Below are positions 9,182 to 18,680 of a stretch of DNA of 64,000 nucleotides, piece by piece. The notes under the pieces were generated by a model. It was given only the letters and a program-made list of their open reading frames with translations. It was not told where the DNA came from and ran no database searches. The stretch spans positions 62,001-126,000 of the forward strand of contig CAOKVX010000006.1 of assembly GCA_948472945.1 (NCBI GenBank). Reading direction: 5' to 3'. Origin of the DNA: an uncultured Clostridia bacterium (lineage in GTDB: Bacteria; Bacillota; Clostridia; Lachnospirales; Lachnospiraceae). The translations under genes and the position numbers were made by a program. Each line of letters begins with the position of its first letter. Position 1 is the stretch's first letter.

Positions 9182-9745
9182 TCAGAATTTACTGCCGCAG
9201 TTATCACAATGATAAACTTTACCGGCATCATCTACTGCTCCAACCACGCCAAATGCTGCAGTTTTAACTATCCTGCTCCCAACAGTAATCTTTTGAATGT
9301 TAGTTGAACCACATATTGGACATTTAGGAATACAGTTTTCTCTGTCTTTTTCTTTCTGCATTCTGGCAAGATTTTTTTTCTGTCGCTCACCAATTTGATT
9401 TTTATGATATTGCGAAAAACGATAATAACTTTCCTTATCATGTTGAACTTGTTTTTCATACTTTTCCATTGAAAAAAGTGGGTTATTTGCAACCTCATTC
9501 ATAATAAATTTATTTTTACGAGAAAGCATTTCTTCTATTCTCCTATTTTCTCCTTCTTTAGTATCAAGCATTCTAAGTTCTGAGAACAGTGAATGCCAAC
9601 TATCATTAAAAATATTATATTTTTCTTTCATTGTTTCCGGTAATACTTTCAATTTTATTGCACAATTTTTACATTTTTTTCGGAACAAAAAGTATCCTAT
9701 ATCACCGCATTTTTCACAATACATAACTTTTCCCATATCTTTCAC
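9182..9745 (-). CDS. double zinc-ribbon protein inside the tape measure interruption
   Basis: This 187-residue protein is encoded against the direction of the phage tail genes. It has one zinc-ribbon-like cysteine set near the N-terminus (Cys-x2-Cys and Cys-x2-Cys, residues ~10-33) and a second near the C-terminus (Cys-Pro-x-Cys-Gly-Ser and Cys-x2-Cys-Gly-Ser, residues ~142-185), separated by a long charged helical segment. A short hydrophobic Gly/Ala-Val stretch lies between the two halves of the C-terminal ribbon. The domain type is common in uncharacterised Firmicutes proteins, but no function is known. A TATAAT-like -10 lies upstream on the minus strand and an AGGTG ribosome site precedes the ATG. 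It is best viewed as cargo of the insertion or a separately acquired gene. Confidence 0.65.
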   Translation of the reverse strand: MKDMGKVMYCEKCGDIGYFLFRKKCKNCAIKLKVLPETMKEKYNIFNDSWHSLFSELRMLDTKEGENRRIEEMLSRKNKFIMNEVANNPLFSMEKYEKQVQHDKESYYRFSQYHKNQIGERQKKNLARMQKEKDRENCIPKCPICGSTNIQKITVGSRIVKTAAFGVVGAVDDAGKVYHCDNCGSKF

Positions 9746-9854
9746 CTCAATATTTTTCTAAATTATAACATAAATACGCTTCAAAAACTACCAAATATAT
9801 TACAAAATTATATACGCGCATAATATGCTTCCACAACATAAGTTATTATAAAGT

Positions 9855-12800
9855 ATGATATTCACCCAAAAAAATAAAGAATTTGCTATATTAGGAATCA
9901 CTTTGGATGAAATAAGGGGAAAATGGGTTAATTTTATAACAAATATTAAAACAGATAATATATTTGGTGCTCTCACATCCCTATTTAGCAGCAAAAAGAA
10001 TAATGTTTTAACGCTAGATGTATTATCACAGTTCGAGGAGTTCAAAGAGAAATTTAACACTTCACGTCTTAGTGCAGACGCTCTGGCCGAAAAGCTGAAA
10101 AATGTAGACCAGAACATCATTGACTATGCAAAAACCTGTAAAAACGGGGAAATGACCACCAACGGATTTAAAGAATCCATAAACAGTATGTCTCTGTCAG
10201 CCAAGGCGGGAACCGCTATGTTCAAAGCCCTCTCTATTGCAGGCAATATGATTGCATTCGCCGTTATATCTAAAGGAATATCATTTGCGGTCCAAGGTAT
10301 CGACAACTACATCCACAGAGTAGAAAACACAATTAAAAAAGGTAAAGAAGCACAGAACCAAATCAATTCGCTGTCGGATACATTTAAGAATAATGAAAAT
10401 TCCGCCAAATCTTTGGCTGGTTCTTACGACAAACTTGCAAAAAATGTTACTGACGTTTCCAATGCCGACTTAGACTTATCGTCAGATGAATATAAGGAAT
10501 TTGTGGAGGTAAACCAGAACATACTTGACCTCTTCCCATCATTAAACCGTGTGTATGATACAAACGGAAATGCAATGGTGAAACTCAAAGACTCCACACA
10601 GAGCCTCTCAGAAGTCCTAGCTAATTTACTTGAAATACAAAGAAAATCAACATTTAAAGAGATGGCCGACAAACTGCCTGAAGCATTTGACGGTACACTT
10701 GCCGAGGTTGGGGGGTTAAAAGAACAGCTTGACTATACCAATGCACAGAGAAACTTAATTGATTCAATACAGTTTGACGAGAATGGTATATTCACTCTGG
10801 ATGTAACCAGTCAGGATGATGCTGAACCATACAGGGATTTGTTAGACATCGCAGGCGTTAATTATTCAGAAAGTCAAAATTTTGATGAATCAACAGCAAT
10901 TCCAGTATGGAGAATAACCGTTCGGGCCAATGATTTAGAAATTGACGGTGAGGACAGCAGGTCTCCCGCAGATATTATAAATGAGCGACTTAATGAGGAA
11001 CTTGGAGTACTACAGCTTGACCAGACAGGCCTTGAACAAAAAATTAAAGATTCATGGGGTAACCTTAACGAATCATTATATGCATACATGTCAACAGAAA
11101 ATGCCAGGTTCATGGCTATGAGCGACCAAAAGCAACACGCTGTCCAACATATGCTTTCAGGTATCGACTGGTCTGACATAGATGGTATTGACGGATGGAC
11201 AGACGCTCAGAATTATATTAATAACAACATAATGCAGTGGATGAGTGACCTCGATATATCTTCCAAGCTAACCGAGTTGTTCACTATCGATAAATCGCAG
11301 ATATCAACAAAAGATTATATAGAACTGGTTGACGATATATGCAGAGAAATATCTGAAAAATCAGGCCGGGAACCCGCTCAAATAAAGGCAGAATTAGGCC
11401 TTGAGGAAAATTATGACTCTCTGACAAGAGACCGCCAAGGTTTCCTGAACAGAATGGACGGGACCGACAGGGGCGAAGAAAGCAAATCCGCGGCCGTAAA
11501 TTTTTATGACGGTCTGACATCATCCGAAAGGGATATAGCCAATTCAAAAGATTTCGAAAATGCGGTAAAAAACCGCGAAAGGACATTAGGGCATTTAATC
11601 ACCACTGTTGATGATTATAATGCGATATTGAGCAGTATAGAATCTTCGGAAAACAAACCTTCATTTACAAAATCCGATATGATTGATTCAATGAACCAAC
11701 TTTCCGACGGCCTGAATGTGCTTAATGATATATATACTTACATCAGTGAAAACAGTACAGGGGAAGGGCAGATTTTTGACCTCTCCAAGCTTAATACAAA
11801 ACAGTTTGGAGAGACTTTTCAGGAAGTTAAAGATGAATACACTGAATTTATTGAGACCGTAACCTCAAACCCTTCAAATATCAAAGCATGCCAAAAATCA
11901 TTTAATAATCTGACAATGGCCTATATCAGCCAATCTGAAGCGCTTAGCAACCTGAATCAGGAAAATGCCGGTGTAGCTGCAAATATGCTCAGTAATCTGG
12001 GAATAAAAAATGCAGAGGATTTAATCCAAAAAAAACTGATTGCAAATGAGCAGACCTTATGCAACAAAGAAATTGCACTTGCCGCATCCAGCGATGTTTT
12101 AAGCGGAAATATCAAAGATGTAAGCTGTGAATTATTTAACGAAGCTAACATGAGCAGTCTTGCAAAAATTCAGCTGGCCGACCTTGTTGCACAGGAGCAG
12201 ATTTTTGAATCACAAGATTTAATGACGACTTCTAAAGTCGATGAGCTAAACAACCTTGCACAAGCATATTTTGGCGTTTCAAATGCTATCGAAGTATCAT
12301 CCGCTATGGGTGCAGACCCACGATATTGGAATAATCCCGAGGATTTCGGAAAAGAAGTACAAAAACAATGGGATGACTTCATAAATGAGCAGCAGGCTAA
12401 GGAATATGAATTTGAATTTGCCGGTAAAAAAAAGGAAGAATCAGATGATTCTTCAAATGAACCTGACATCAAACCTGAAATCAAGCCGGCAAAAACCGAA
12501 ATCAACTGGTTAGAACGTCGTCTCACCAATATGCAGAACATCATAGACCTTACGGCATCAAAACTGCAAAATCTTTTTTCCGTAAAAGATAAGCGTAATA
12601 ACCTTACGGAACAGATTAAACAAACTACCAAACAGATTAAACAATATGAAAAAGCTGCTGACCGGTATATGAAAAAGGCTAAAAAAGTTGCAAAAAGTTC
12701 TACTGTTAAAGAAGATGGCAAGAAGAAAAAAGTTCCCGCTTTATCAAAAGATGTTATAAATAAGATTCAATCCGGCGAAATTACTAAACAAAGTTACAAG

Positions 12801-14834
12801 AAACTCATCAAGGAGTATGATAAAGATTATGCTGACAAGATAAATTCATATATAGACTACTATGATAAATCACTGAATGCCGAAAAAAATGCTGAAGACT
12901 CTAAAGCTAAAAAGCGCCAGCAAAAAAAAGATAAAATCCAAGTCAAAATAGACGATTATGAATCTAATGTAGAACTTTTGGAACAGCAGAAAAATAATGA
13001 TTCTACTGCATCCGGAAAGAACGGATATCTTGAAAAAGAAAAAGCCCTTTACAACAATATTTATGATAAAAAAATCAAAATTGCAAAATTGGACAAGGAC
13101 GATACTGAAGTACAAAGATTAAAAGCTGAACAGGACGGAAAAATTAAAGAAATTCAAATCGAACAGCACCAGAACAATATCGACGAGTATGAATCCGACC
13201 TTGATTTGCTCTCCGCCCAAAAGGAAAATGCCACCACAGCTGCGCAAAAAAACGAAATAGTGGACAAGGAGCTGGAAACAACAAGCCAGATAATTGCCCA
13301 AAAGAAAAATATTGCAGACTTAGAGGGTGACACCGACGAGTCCAGCCGTCTTGACGAGGAACTCAAGACTGCCAAAAAACAGGCTATTATTGAGAAATCC
13401 GGATATATCACGGACGAATACAATAACAAGCTTGAAGCAATCGACAGGGACAAAAGCAGTTTGGATGCCCGCCTCAAAAAACATGAAGCGTTGGGACTTG
13501 GACAGTCAAGAGATGACTATACGGAGCAGATAGACCTGAGCAAGCGACGCCAGCAGGAGCTCGAAAACAAAAAGAAATCCCTTGAGGCTTACCTCAAAGA
13601 ACAAATCGAACTTGGAAATATTGTTGAAGATGAGTCCGACCCGGCATATAAGGCTTTGATGGATTCCATCAGTGAATGTAATACAGGTATAGGCGACTGC
13701 GTAACAGAACAAATTAATTATAACAAGGCAATCAAGGACATGGATTTGAAAAACTACGAATCCCTTATATCCCTCCTTGAAAGAGGCGGCGATGTCTATA
13801 AGCGATATAAGTCACTTGCCGACATTCACGGTTCAGAGCTTTCCGATGATGAAATATATAAGCAGATTGAACTCAATGACCGTATCATCAATACTGCCAG
13901 AGCAGCCAATGAGGAACGTGCAAATAATATTAAAAAAGCTCTCATAAATGACTATACCGATGCGTTTGGTTTTAATTTTACAGAGGAACAGGCTGACCAA
14001 TTTATTGAAATGCTCAAAAACGCCCCTGAACTGATTCCAGACTTTATGAAGTCTCTTGGAATTGAGGATTTTAACGAGGAACTGTTTAAGGATTTGTTTA
14101 AGGACATCAATGACTTCTGTACGCAAGAGGACGTAATCTTTCAGAAAATGGGCGACAATGAGAATCTTGTTGATGAACTCTATGGCAAACGCATGAATTG
14201 GATAAATGAATATCTTGACGCACTGAAAAAGGAAAAAGATATCAAAGACCGCACCTTTGCTATCGAAAAAGCACAGTACGAACTCAACAAGGCGAAAAAC
14301 AATCTCACCAAAAAGGTCTGGGACGGACAACAGTGGGTGTATACTGCTGATACGGAAGCAGTTCAGTCGGCTCAGGAAGCATATGACAATGCGCAGTACG
14401 AAGAACTTGTAAATGTACTTGAAAATTTGATTGATTTTCTTGAATCATTTCAAAAAGACATTAATATGTACGACGACCACGGCAATGAAATTAATACTAT
14501 TGGAGACATTAAGAAAGAAAACGAAAAAAATAAAACATTTCATGAGATAGATAAAATATTCAAAGACAATGGTATAGATTTTAATAAAATTGACTCTGAA
14601 AAGGTTCTGTCTCATTTAAAACAATTTTCTCCCTCACTATCATTCAATACACCTAATTTTGAAGTCCCGGGTTTCAATAATCAATCCAATAATAATTCTA
14701 TGAATATCCAAAAAATTGAACTTATATTGCCTAACGTCACCAATTCTTCTGCCGCCGAGGATTTAGTGCAGGGTCTTGTGAACGAGTTGTCAAGCCTTGG
14801 AACTTATGCGAAACAATATGACTGGAAAAAGTAA
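9855..14834 (+). CDS. tail tape measure protein, C-terminal part
   Basis: This 1659-residue frame is the main body of the tape measure protein started at 7528. Residues ~95-145 contain the hydrophobic segment typical after the core (Ser-Ala-Lys-Ala-Gly-Thr-Ala and Ile-Ala-Phe-Ala-Val-Ile-Ser-Lys-Gly-Ile). A long acidic helical region follows. Residues ~1000-1250 are strongly coiled-coil, with related copies of an Asp-x-Tyr-Glu-Ser-x-x-x-Leu-Leu unit repeated roughly every 60-75 residues, as expected for a length ruler. The C-terminus returns to a mixed fold. ATG 9855 is only the first Met of the open frame and has no good ribosome binding site, which fits a protein that was once, or after splicing still is, continuous with the upstream part. 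The frame is intact over 5 kb, so it has not decayed. Confidence 0.78.
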   Translation: MIFTQKNKEFAILGITLDEIRGKWVNFITNIKTDNIFGALTSLFSSKKNNVLTLDVLSQFEEFKEKFNTSRLSADALAEKLKNVDQNIIDYAKTCKNGEMTTNGFKESINSMSLSAKAGTAMFKALSIAGNMIAFAVISKGISFAVQGIDNYIHRVENTIKKGKEAQNQINSLSDTFKNNENSAKSLAGSYDKLAKNVTDVSNADLDLSSDEYKEFVEVNQNILDLFPSLNRVYDTNGNAMVKLKDSTQSLSEVLANLLEIQRKSTFKEMADKLPEAFDGTLAEVGGLKEQLDYTNAQRNLIDSIQFDENGIFTLDVTSQDDAEPYRDLLDIAGVNYSESQNFDESTAIPVWRITVRANDLEIDGEDSRSPADIINERLNEELGVLQLDQTGLEQKIKDSWGNLNESLYAYMSTENARFMAMSDQKQHAVQHMLSGIDWSDIDGIDGWTDAQNYINNNIMQWMSDLDISSKLTELFTIDKSQISTKDYIELVDDICREISEKSGREPAQIKAELGLEENYDSLTRDRQGFLNRMDGTDRGEESKSAAVNFYDGLTSSERDIANSKDFENAVKNRERTLGHLITTVDDYNAILSSIESSENKPSFTKSDMIDSMNQLSDGLNVLNDIYTYISENSTGEGQIFDLSKLNTKQFGETFQEVKDEYTEFIETVTSNPSNIKACQKSFNNLTMAYISQSEALSNLNQENAGVAANMLSNLGIKNAEDLIQKKLIANEQTLCNKEIALAASSDVLSGNIKDVSCELFNEANMSSLAKIQLADLVAQEQIFESQDLMTTSKVDELNNLAQAYFGVSNAIEVSSAMGADPRYWNNPEDFGKEVQKQWDDFINEQQAKEYEFEFAGKKKEESDDSSNEPDIKPEIKPAKTEINWLERRLTNMQNIIDLTASKLQNLFSVKDKRNNLTEQIKQTTKQIKQYEKAADRYMKKAKKVAKSSTVKEDGKKKKVPALSKDVINKIQSGEITKQSYKKLIKEYDKDYADKINSYIDYYDKSLNAEKNAEDSKAKKRQQKKDKIQVKIDDYESNVELLEQQKNNDSTASGKNGYLEKEKALYNNIYDKKIKIAKLDKDDTEVQRLKAEQDGKIKEIQIEQHQNNIDEYESDLDLLSAQKENATTAAQKNEIVDKELETTSQIIAQKKNIADLEGDTDESSRLDEELKTAKKQAIIEKSGYITDEYNNKLEAIDRDKSSLDARLKKHEALGLGQSRDDYTEQIDLSKRRQQELENKKKSLEAYLKEQIELGNIVEDESDPAYKALMDSISECNTGIGDCVTEQINYNKAIKDMDLKNYESLISLLERGGDVYKRYKSLADIHGSELSDDEIYKQIELNDRIINTARAANEERANNIKKALINDYTDAFGFNFTEEQADQFIEMLKNAPELIPDFMKSLGIEDFNEELFKDLFKDINDFCTQEDVIFQKMGDNENLVDELYGKRMNWINEYLDALKKEKDIKDRTFAIEKAQYELNKAKNNLTKKVWDGQQWVYTADTEAVQSAQEAYDNAQYEELVNVLENLIDFLESFQKDINMYDDHGNEINTIGDIKKENEKNKTFHEIDKIFKDNGIDFNKIDSEKVLSHLKQFSPSLSFNTPNFEVPGFNNQSNNNSMNIQKIELILPNVTNSSAAEDLVQGLVNELSSLGTYAKQYDWKK

Positions 14835-14885
14835 ATACAACCGGATATAAATATTCCACTATATAATCAGTCATGGAACACAATT

Positions 14886-14920
14886 AACAGGTGTTATTAA
14901 AATTTATGGCACCTGTTATT
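14886..14920 (+). promoter_or_regulatory. stem-loop between tape measure and baseplate genes
   Basis: TAACAGGTG-type sequence (AACAGGTG, near 14,886) pairs with CACCTGTT ending near 14,920 across a 16-nt loop. It covers the possible ATG at 14,906, which supports use of the later ATG at 14,948 for the next gene. It could attenuate or process the tail transcript. Confidence 0.4.
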
Positions 14921-14947
14921 TACTATTCAGAAAGGACACAAAAGCCT

Positions 14948-16087
14948 ATGAAACCAATAATTTGTGATTTGCCCGCCTTCGATAAAACACTGGGAACAAC
15001 AGGCACATTTATCACCAGCGGACAAATCTATCAGCATGAAGTGATAATAAGAGACATTAAAACAAACGCGATACTGTACAGAAAGAAAAGCCCCCCAAAC
15101 AAAAAGCTTAACCGGTTTAATATCCCCTCATTTCCGGAAGACGGCAGCGCGGTTAAAAACGGCTGTTTTTACCGGCTTTGCATAAAGGTCTGGGAAAATC
15201 AGATAGATGCGGAAAATGACGTAAACTCATATGAATCAGACGACAAGATAATTAAATGTGTCTCTGTCCCTCATTTTCAGCTGGACATATTTTCTGAAGA
15301 AAACATTTATGAACTTAAAAGCACAAGCATGCCGGTTGGAGTTGTGTATTCCGTGGGCGAAAGCAGAAAAGAAAATGACGGCGGTGAAGAAGAGCTGTTA
15401 AATGAATACTTTATCACACTTTGTGATTCTGAGGGCAACAATATTTTCAAGAGTAAAACAGTTTACAATATTAACGAAAAGATTGAGATAAACAACCTTG
15501 AAAATGACAAAACTTATACCGTAACTGCTTACGGCAAAACTATAAACGGCATGGAGATATCTACAATCCCTGTCACAGTAAATGTTAACTATGAGCCATG
15601 TAAGGATTCCTCGGTTCTGTCTGTGGAAAACGACAAAAAAAACGCATGTATTAAAATAAAGAGCCATATACGGAATGTATTATATAATACCGAAAAACCA
15701 CCGCTATTTGAACAAAATCCCAACCTTGGAACACACATTAATTTATCCGGAAATAAACTTAAATATTATGATGGTATAAATGTAAAAGGCGATTTCTCAT
15801 TGTTCTTAAAATACAAGCCGTCTTCTTTAAGAGAATCCATTCTCAGTATAAATAACGGTGAAATAAAGTTAAACTTCAAAACCACCTCTGCCCAGAATTC
15901 AACATGTAAGCCATTCTTTGAATTTTACTCGGAAAATAAAATGGTTATTATTGAGAAAGATGAATTTCAAAATAAATTTACGGAGTTTTCGGACATCAGC
16001 GATATCAACAGCCGGGGATATGAAATTAAAATTGCCCGTGTAGGTAAAGTACTTAAAATAAAGATAAAGGATTGGAGTGATTCATGA
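14948..16087 (+). CDS. phage tail/baseplate protein of unknown family
   Basis: This ~379-residue protein follows the tape measure gene, where distal-tail and baseplate proteins are normally encoded. It looks beta-rich. A central segment resembles fibronectin-type repeats (Tyr-Thr-Val-Thr-Ala-Tyr-Gly and Val-Thr-Val-Asn-Val), and the last third resembles a carbohydrate-binding or lectin-like beta sandwich (Phe-Ser-Leu-Phe-Leu-Lys-Tyr and later Ile-Lys-Ile-Ala-Arg-Val-Gly). I do not recognise a named family. The start is placed at ATG 14,948 behind AAAGGA; in-frame alternatives exist at 14,891 (GTG) and 14,906 (ATG) but lie in a hairpin. The stop overlaps the following gene's start region, as in a tightly packed tail operon. 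Confidence 0.6.
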   Translation: MKPIICDLPAFDKTLGTTGTFITSGQIYQHEVIIRDIKTNAILYRKKSPPNKKLNRFNIPSFPEDGSAVKNGCFYRLCIKVWENQIDAENDVNSYESDDKIIKCVSVPHFQLDIFSEENIYELKSTSMPVGVVYSVGESRKENDGGEEELLNEYFITLCDSEGNNIFKSKTVYNINEKIEINNLENDKTYTVTAYGKTINGMEISTIPVTVNVNYEPCKDSSVLSVENDKKNACIKIKSHIRNVLYNTEKPPLFEQNPNLGTHINLSGNKLKYYDGINVKGDFSLFLKYKPSSLRESILSINNGEIKLNFKTTSAQNSTCKPFFEFYSENKMVIIEKDEFQNKFTEFSDISDINSRGYEIKIARVGKVLKIKIKDWSDS

Positions 16088-16088
16088 T

Positions 16089-17015
16089 ATGCAGTTTCTT
16101 GGTTTTTCTTTCATGCGCGGAGAAGACGCGTATTTATATAAATGTGCCACTACTGACTCTGAGATTACGGATATAGAACTTTCCAATGGGTGTTTTAGCG
16201 GGCTTTATATGTCTACCGACCCTTCTCTTGACCAGTATTCATCAGGTACTATTCCACCGTGGGACGATGAATCAACGGTCATGAGGGCTGAGTTTATAAA
16301 CACATGCAACACAAACAAATCGGAGATAGATATAAACGCTATTGACGGGCTGGCAGTCAAACGGCGCAGAAAAAATGATTCCTATGGTGATAAATGGGAA
16401 ACCATTTACATACAGCCGGTAACCCGCAAAGCAGACTTTAACTTCACATTTACCGATTATCTTTGCAAAAACAATTGTGAATACCAGTACAATATTGTGC
16501 CCGTGGCAAACGGAATTGAGACTTACCACAATAACGTAAAAGACGTCACCTCCTCGTTTGGGGGCATACATTTTACCGACGGATTCAGGCAGTACAGCAC
16601 TCCGTTTGACGTACAGAGCAATTACAACAGGAAAACTAGCTCTTCCACTGTCATGCCAATAAATTCACGATACCCTGTCACGGTAAAAAACGGGCATCTT
16701 AATTATTCTTCGGGCAGCATAACGGCCAGATTCCTTAAAATGAATGACGACGATACCGCCGATACCGAAAATGGTTATTTGTACCGAAAGGAAGTTGCAG
16801 ATTTCCTGTCTGAAAGTCATGTCCTCGTATTCAAAAACTGTGACGGATTCATAGCAATAATTTCCCTTGAAAATGATATAGCTGAGGACTTCGGAGAACA
16901 TATCCTTGCGCCTAAAATTTCATTTTCATGGATACAGGTGGGCGACGCTGAAGATTTCACACAATTAAAAAGATTCGGATTAATTCAGGGCGGTGATGAA
17001 TATGAACATAACTGA
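16089..17015 (+). CDS. phage tail hub-associated protein of unknown family
   Basis: This ~308-residue protein starts 1 bp after the previous stop and overlaps the next gene, so it belongs to the tail operon. It contains an Asp/Ser-rich N-terminal half, a Lys-Arg-Arg-Arg-Lys-Asn patch that resembles loop motifs of baseplate proteins, and a C-terminal beta-rich part with several aromatic residues and Phe-Ser-Trp-Ile-Gln-Val-Gly. No catalytic motif or membrane segment is visible. The ATG at 16,089 is favoured by GGAG at 16,074; the GTG at 16,077 overlaps that site. Position between the baseplate-like protein and the larger hub-like protein suggests a structural adaptor, but that is inference only. 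Confidence 0.6.
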   Translation: MQFLGFSFMRGEDAYLYKCATTDSEITDIELSNGCFSGLYMSTDPSLDQYSSGTIPPWDDESTVMRAEFINTCNTNKSEIDINAIDGLAVKRRRKNDSYGDKWETIYIQPVTRKADFNFTFTDYLCKNNCEYQYNIVPVANGIETYHNNVKDVTSSFGGIHFTDGFRQYSTPFDVQSNYNRKTSSSTVMPINSRYPVTVKNGHLNYSSGSITARFLKMNDDDTADTENGYLYRKEVADFLSESHVLVFKNCDGFIAIISLENDIAEDFGEHILAPKISFSWIQVGDAEDFTQLKRFGLIQGGDEYEHN

Positions 17016-18633
17016 AAATGATATCGAGGCCTTAAAGGCCGGCAGCAAAACGATGTACTGCAGGGCGGAGATTATTGACGCCGATTACAAAACCGTCAGT
17101 ATGCTTGATGGTGTTATAACGTCAGGAAATTATTCTATCAACTCCGATTCAGACATACGCAGGACATGCAATATTTCTATGTGCCTCTCTGACGGCAGTC
17201 CGGAATTGTCTGAAGACATATTATTTAACCACTTCGTACGTATACATATAGGTTATTACCTCTTTACGTCGCAAGAGATTAAATATTACTGCATGGGAGT
17301 ATTTTCGTTTGACAAGGAATCTTTCAGGTACGACATCTCAAGCAATGAAATATCGTTTACCCTGCTCGACTTATGCAGCCTGTTGGACAGCAATCATTAC
17401 GGGACGGAATATGGCGCCGAGACATCCACTATATATGCCGTGGATCCTAAAACCGGCGAAAGGCTTGAGCACAGCAGGCTCATATTAAAAGACATTGTAA
17501 AAAATATACTTGACGACTTTAGTAATAATAATGTAATAGACAAAGGCAGAAGCAAAATCAACTTTAAAAAATGCAGAATAGATGAAATAGGCATGAACAA
17601 CAGGGCCGGAACAGATGAATATGAATGGGACGAGCTGCCGTATGACCTTGATTTTTCAGCAGACAGCGGACTCATTGACAAGCTATCGGCGATAAGGGAT
17701 TTATACGGCGTGCATGAATTTTTCTTTGATACAGACGGAACTTTCATTTTTCAGGAAATACCGCATACCGACGACGATATGATAATTTTAAATGATGATA
17801 TAATGTCCGACCTTGTCATAAGCGAAAACATGGACGTCAACATTTATGATATTAAGAATGTTGTCGAGGTTTGGGGCAAGTCAGTTAACTTTACCAGAGA
17901 ATACAGGGAGGCTGTTTCCGACAAATACACTTCAAGCGGCTCTGACGGAATATATTCCGTAACTCTGGATAATTATAACGAGTCAGGCTACAGCAATGAT
18001 ATCAAGCTGGCGCTTACGGTTAATTCCGACAATACCCGTGAAAACACCTATATAAATATTAATAATCTTGGCAACAGGAAAATATTTGACAAGTTAACCG
18101 GAAATCCCATAAAGCCAAATCTGTTAAAAAAAGATAAGACATATATTTTTGAATATTCAAATAACCTTGACAATGCACACGGCGGTTTTTATTACCTGAG
18201 CAGCTATCAGGTTCATGCCGTTGCAATTATGACCGACGGCAGCTCATTGGGAAAAAAAGAATACTTTTCCAAAAAATACAATACAGATAATATAGTGTTT
18301 ATCAAAGACGAGAACAGCAAATACTGCATTGAAAAAATTGGCGAGGTCAGAAAAAAATTCAGCGGAAACAATTACGCCAATCTGGAGTCAGATTCCCTTA
18401 CAGCAGATTACGCCAAGGCAAAGTTAGACCGGTTATGCCGCAGAAGTACATCCCTAAACCTTGAGATGCTTCTCGTTCCCTGGCTGGACGTAAATCAAAA
18501 AATTGAGTACAGGCCTCATAACAGCGGCGATACAAAGACATTTATCACGAAATCCATAAGCGGCGACCTGCTCTCAGGAATCATGTCCGTAAGCCTTATG
18601 GATTTTTATGCGACACTTGATACAGAAAACTAA
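16996..18633 (+). CDS. phage tail hub/endopeptidase-like structural protein
   Basis: This ~545-residue protein resembles proteins annotated with DUF5048 in Lachnospiraceae prophages and occupies the place of the Tal/gp27-like hub that caps the tail. The N-terminal 120 residues read as a beta-barrel typical of hub domains (Tyr-Cys-Arg-Ala-Glu-Ile-Ile and Asp-Gly-Val-Ile-Thr-Ser-Gly), followed by a Ser-Leu-Leu-Asp helix and a mixed alpha/beta central region. I could not identify a hydrolase motif, so a lytic activity is not claimed. ATG 16,996 or 17,002 behind AGGGCGG are both possible starts. It overlaps the preceding gene by 20 bp. The next gene begins 47 bp after its stop. Confidence 0.62.
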   Translation: MNMNITENDIEALKAGSKTMYCRAEIIDADYKTVSMLDGVITSGNYSINSDSDIRRTCNISMCLSDGSPELSEDILFNHFVRIHIGYYLFTSQEIKYYCMGVFSFDKESFRYDISSNEISFTLLDLCSLLDSNHYGTEYGAETSTIYAVDPKTGERLEHSRLILKDIVKNILDDFSNNNVIDKGRSKINFKKCRIDEIGMNNRAGTDEYEWDELPYDLDFSADSGLIDKLSAIRDLYGVHEFFFDTDGTFIFQEIPHTDDDMIILNDDIMSDLVISENMDVNIYDIKNVVEVWGKSVNFTREYREAVSDKYTSSGSDGIYSVTLDNYNESGYSNDIKLALTVNSDNTRENTYININNLGNRKIFDKLTGNPIKPNLLKKDKTYIFEYSNNLDNAHGGFYYLSSYQVHAVAIMTDGSSLGKKEYFSKKYNTDNIVFIKDENSKYCIEKIGEVRKKFSGNNYANLESDSLTADYAKAKLDRLCRRSTSLNLEMLLVPWLDVNQKIEYRPHNSGDTKTFITKSISGDLLSGIMSVSLMDFYATLDTEN

Positions 18634-18680
18634 CGAAATAACAACTGATAAAACTAATCAAAAGAAAGGAAGTACATACT

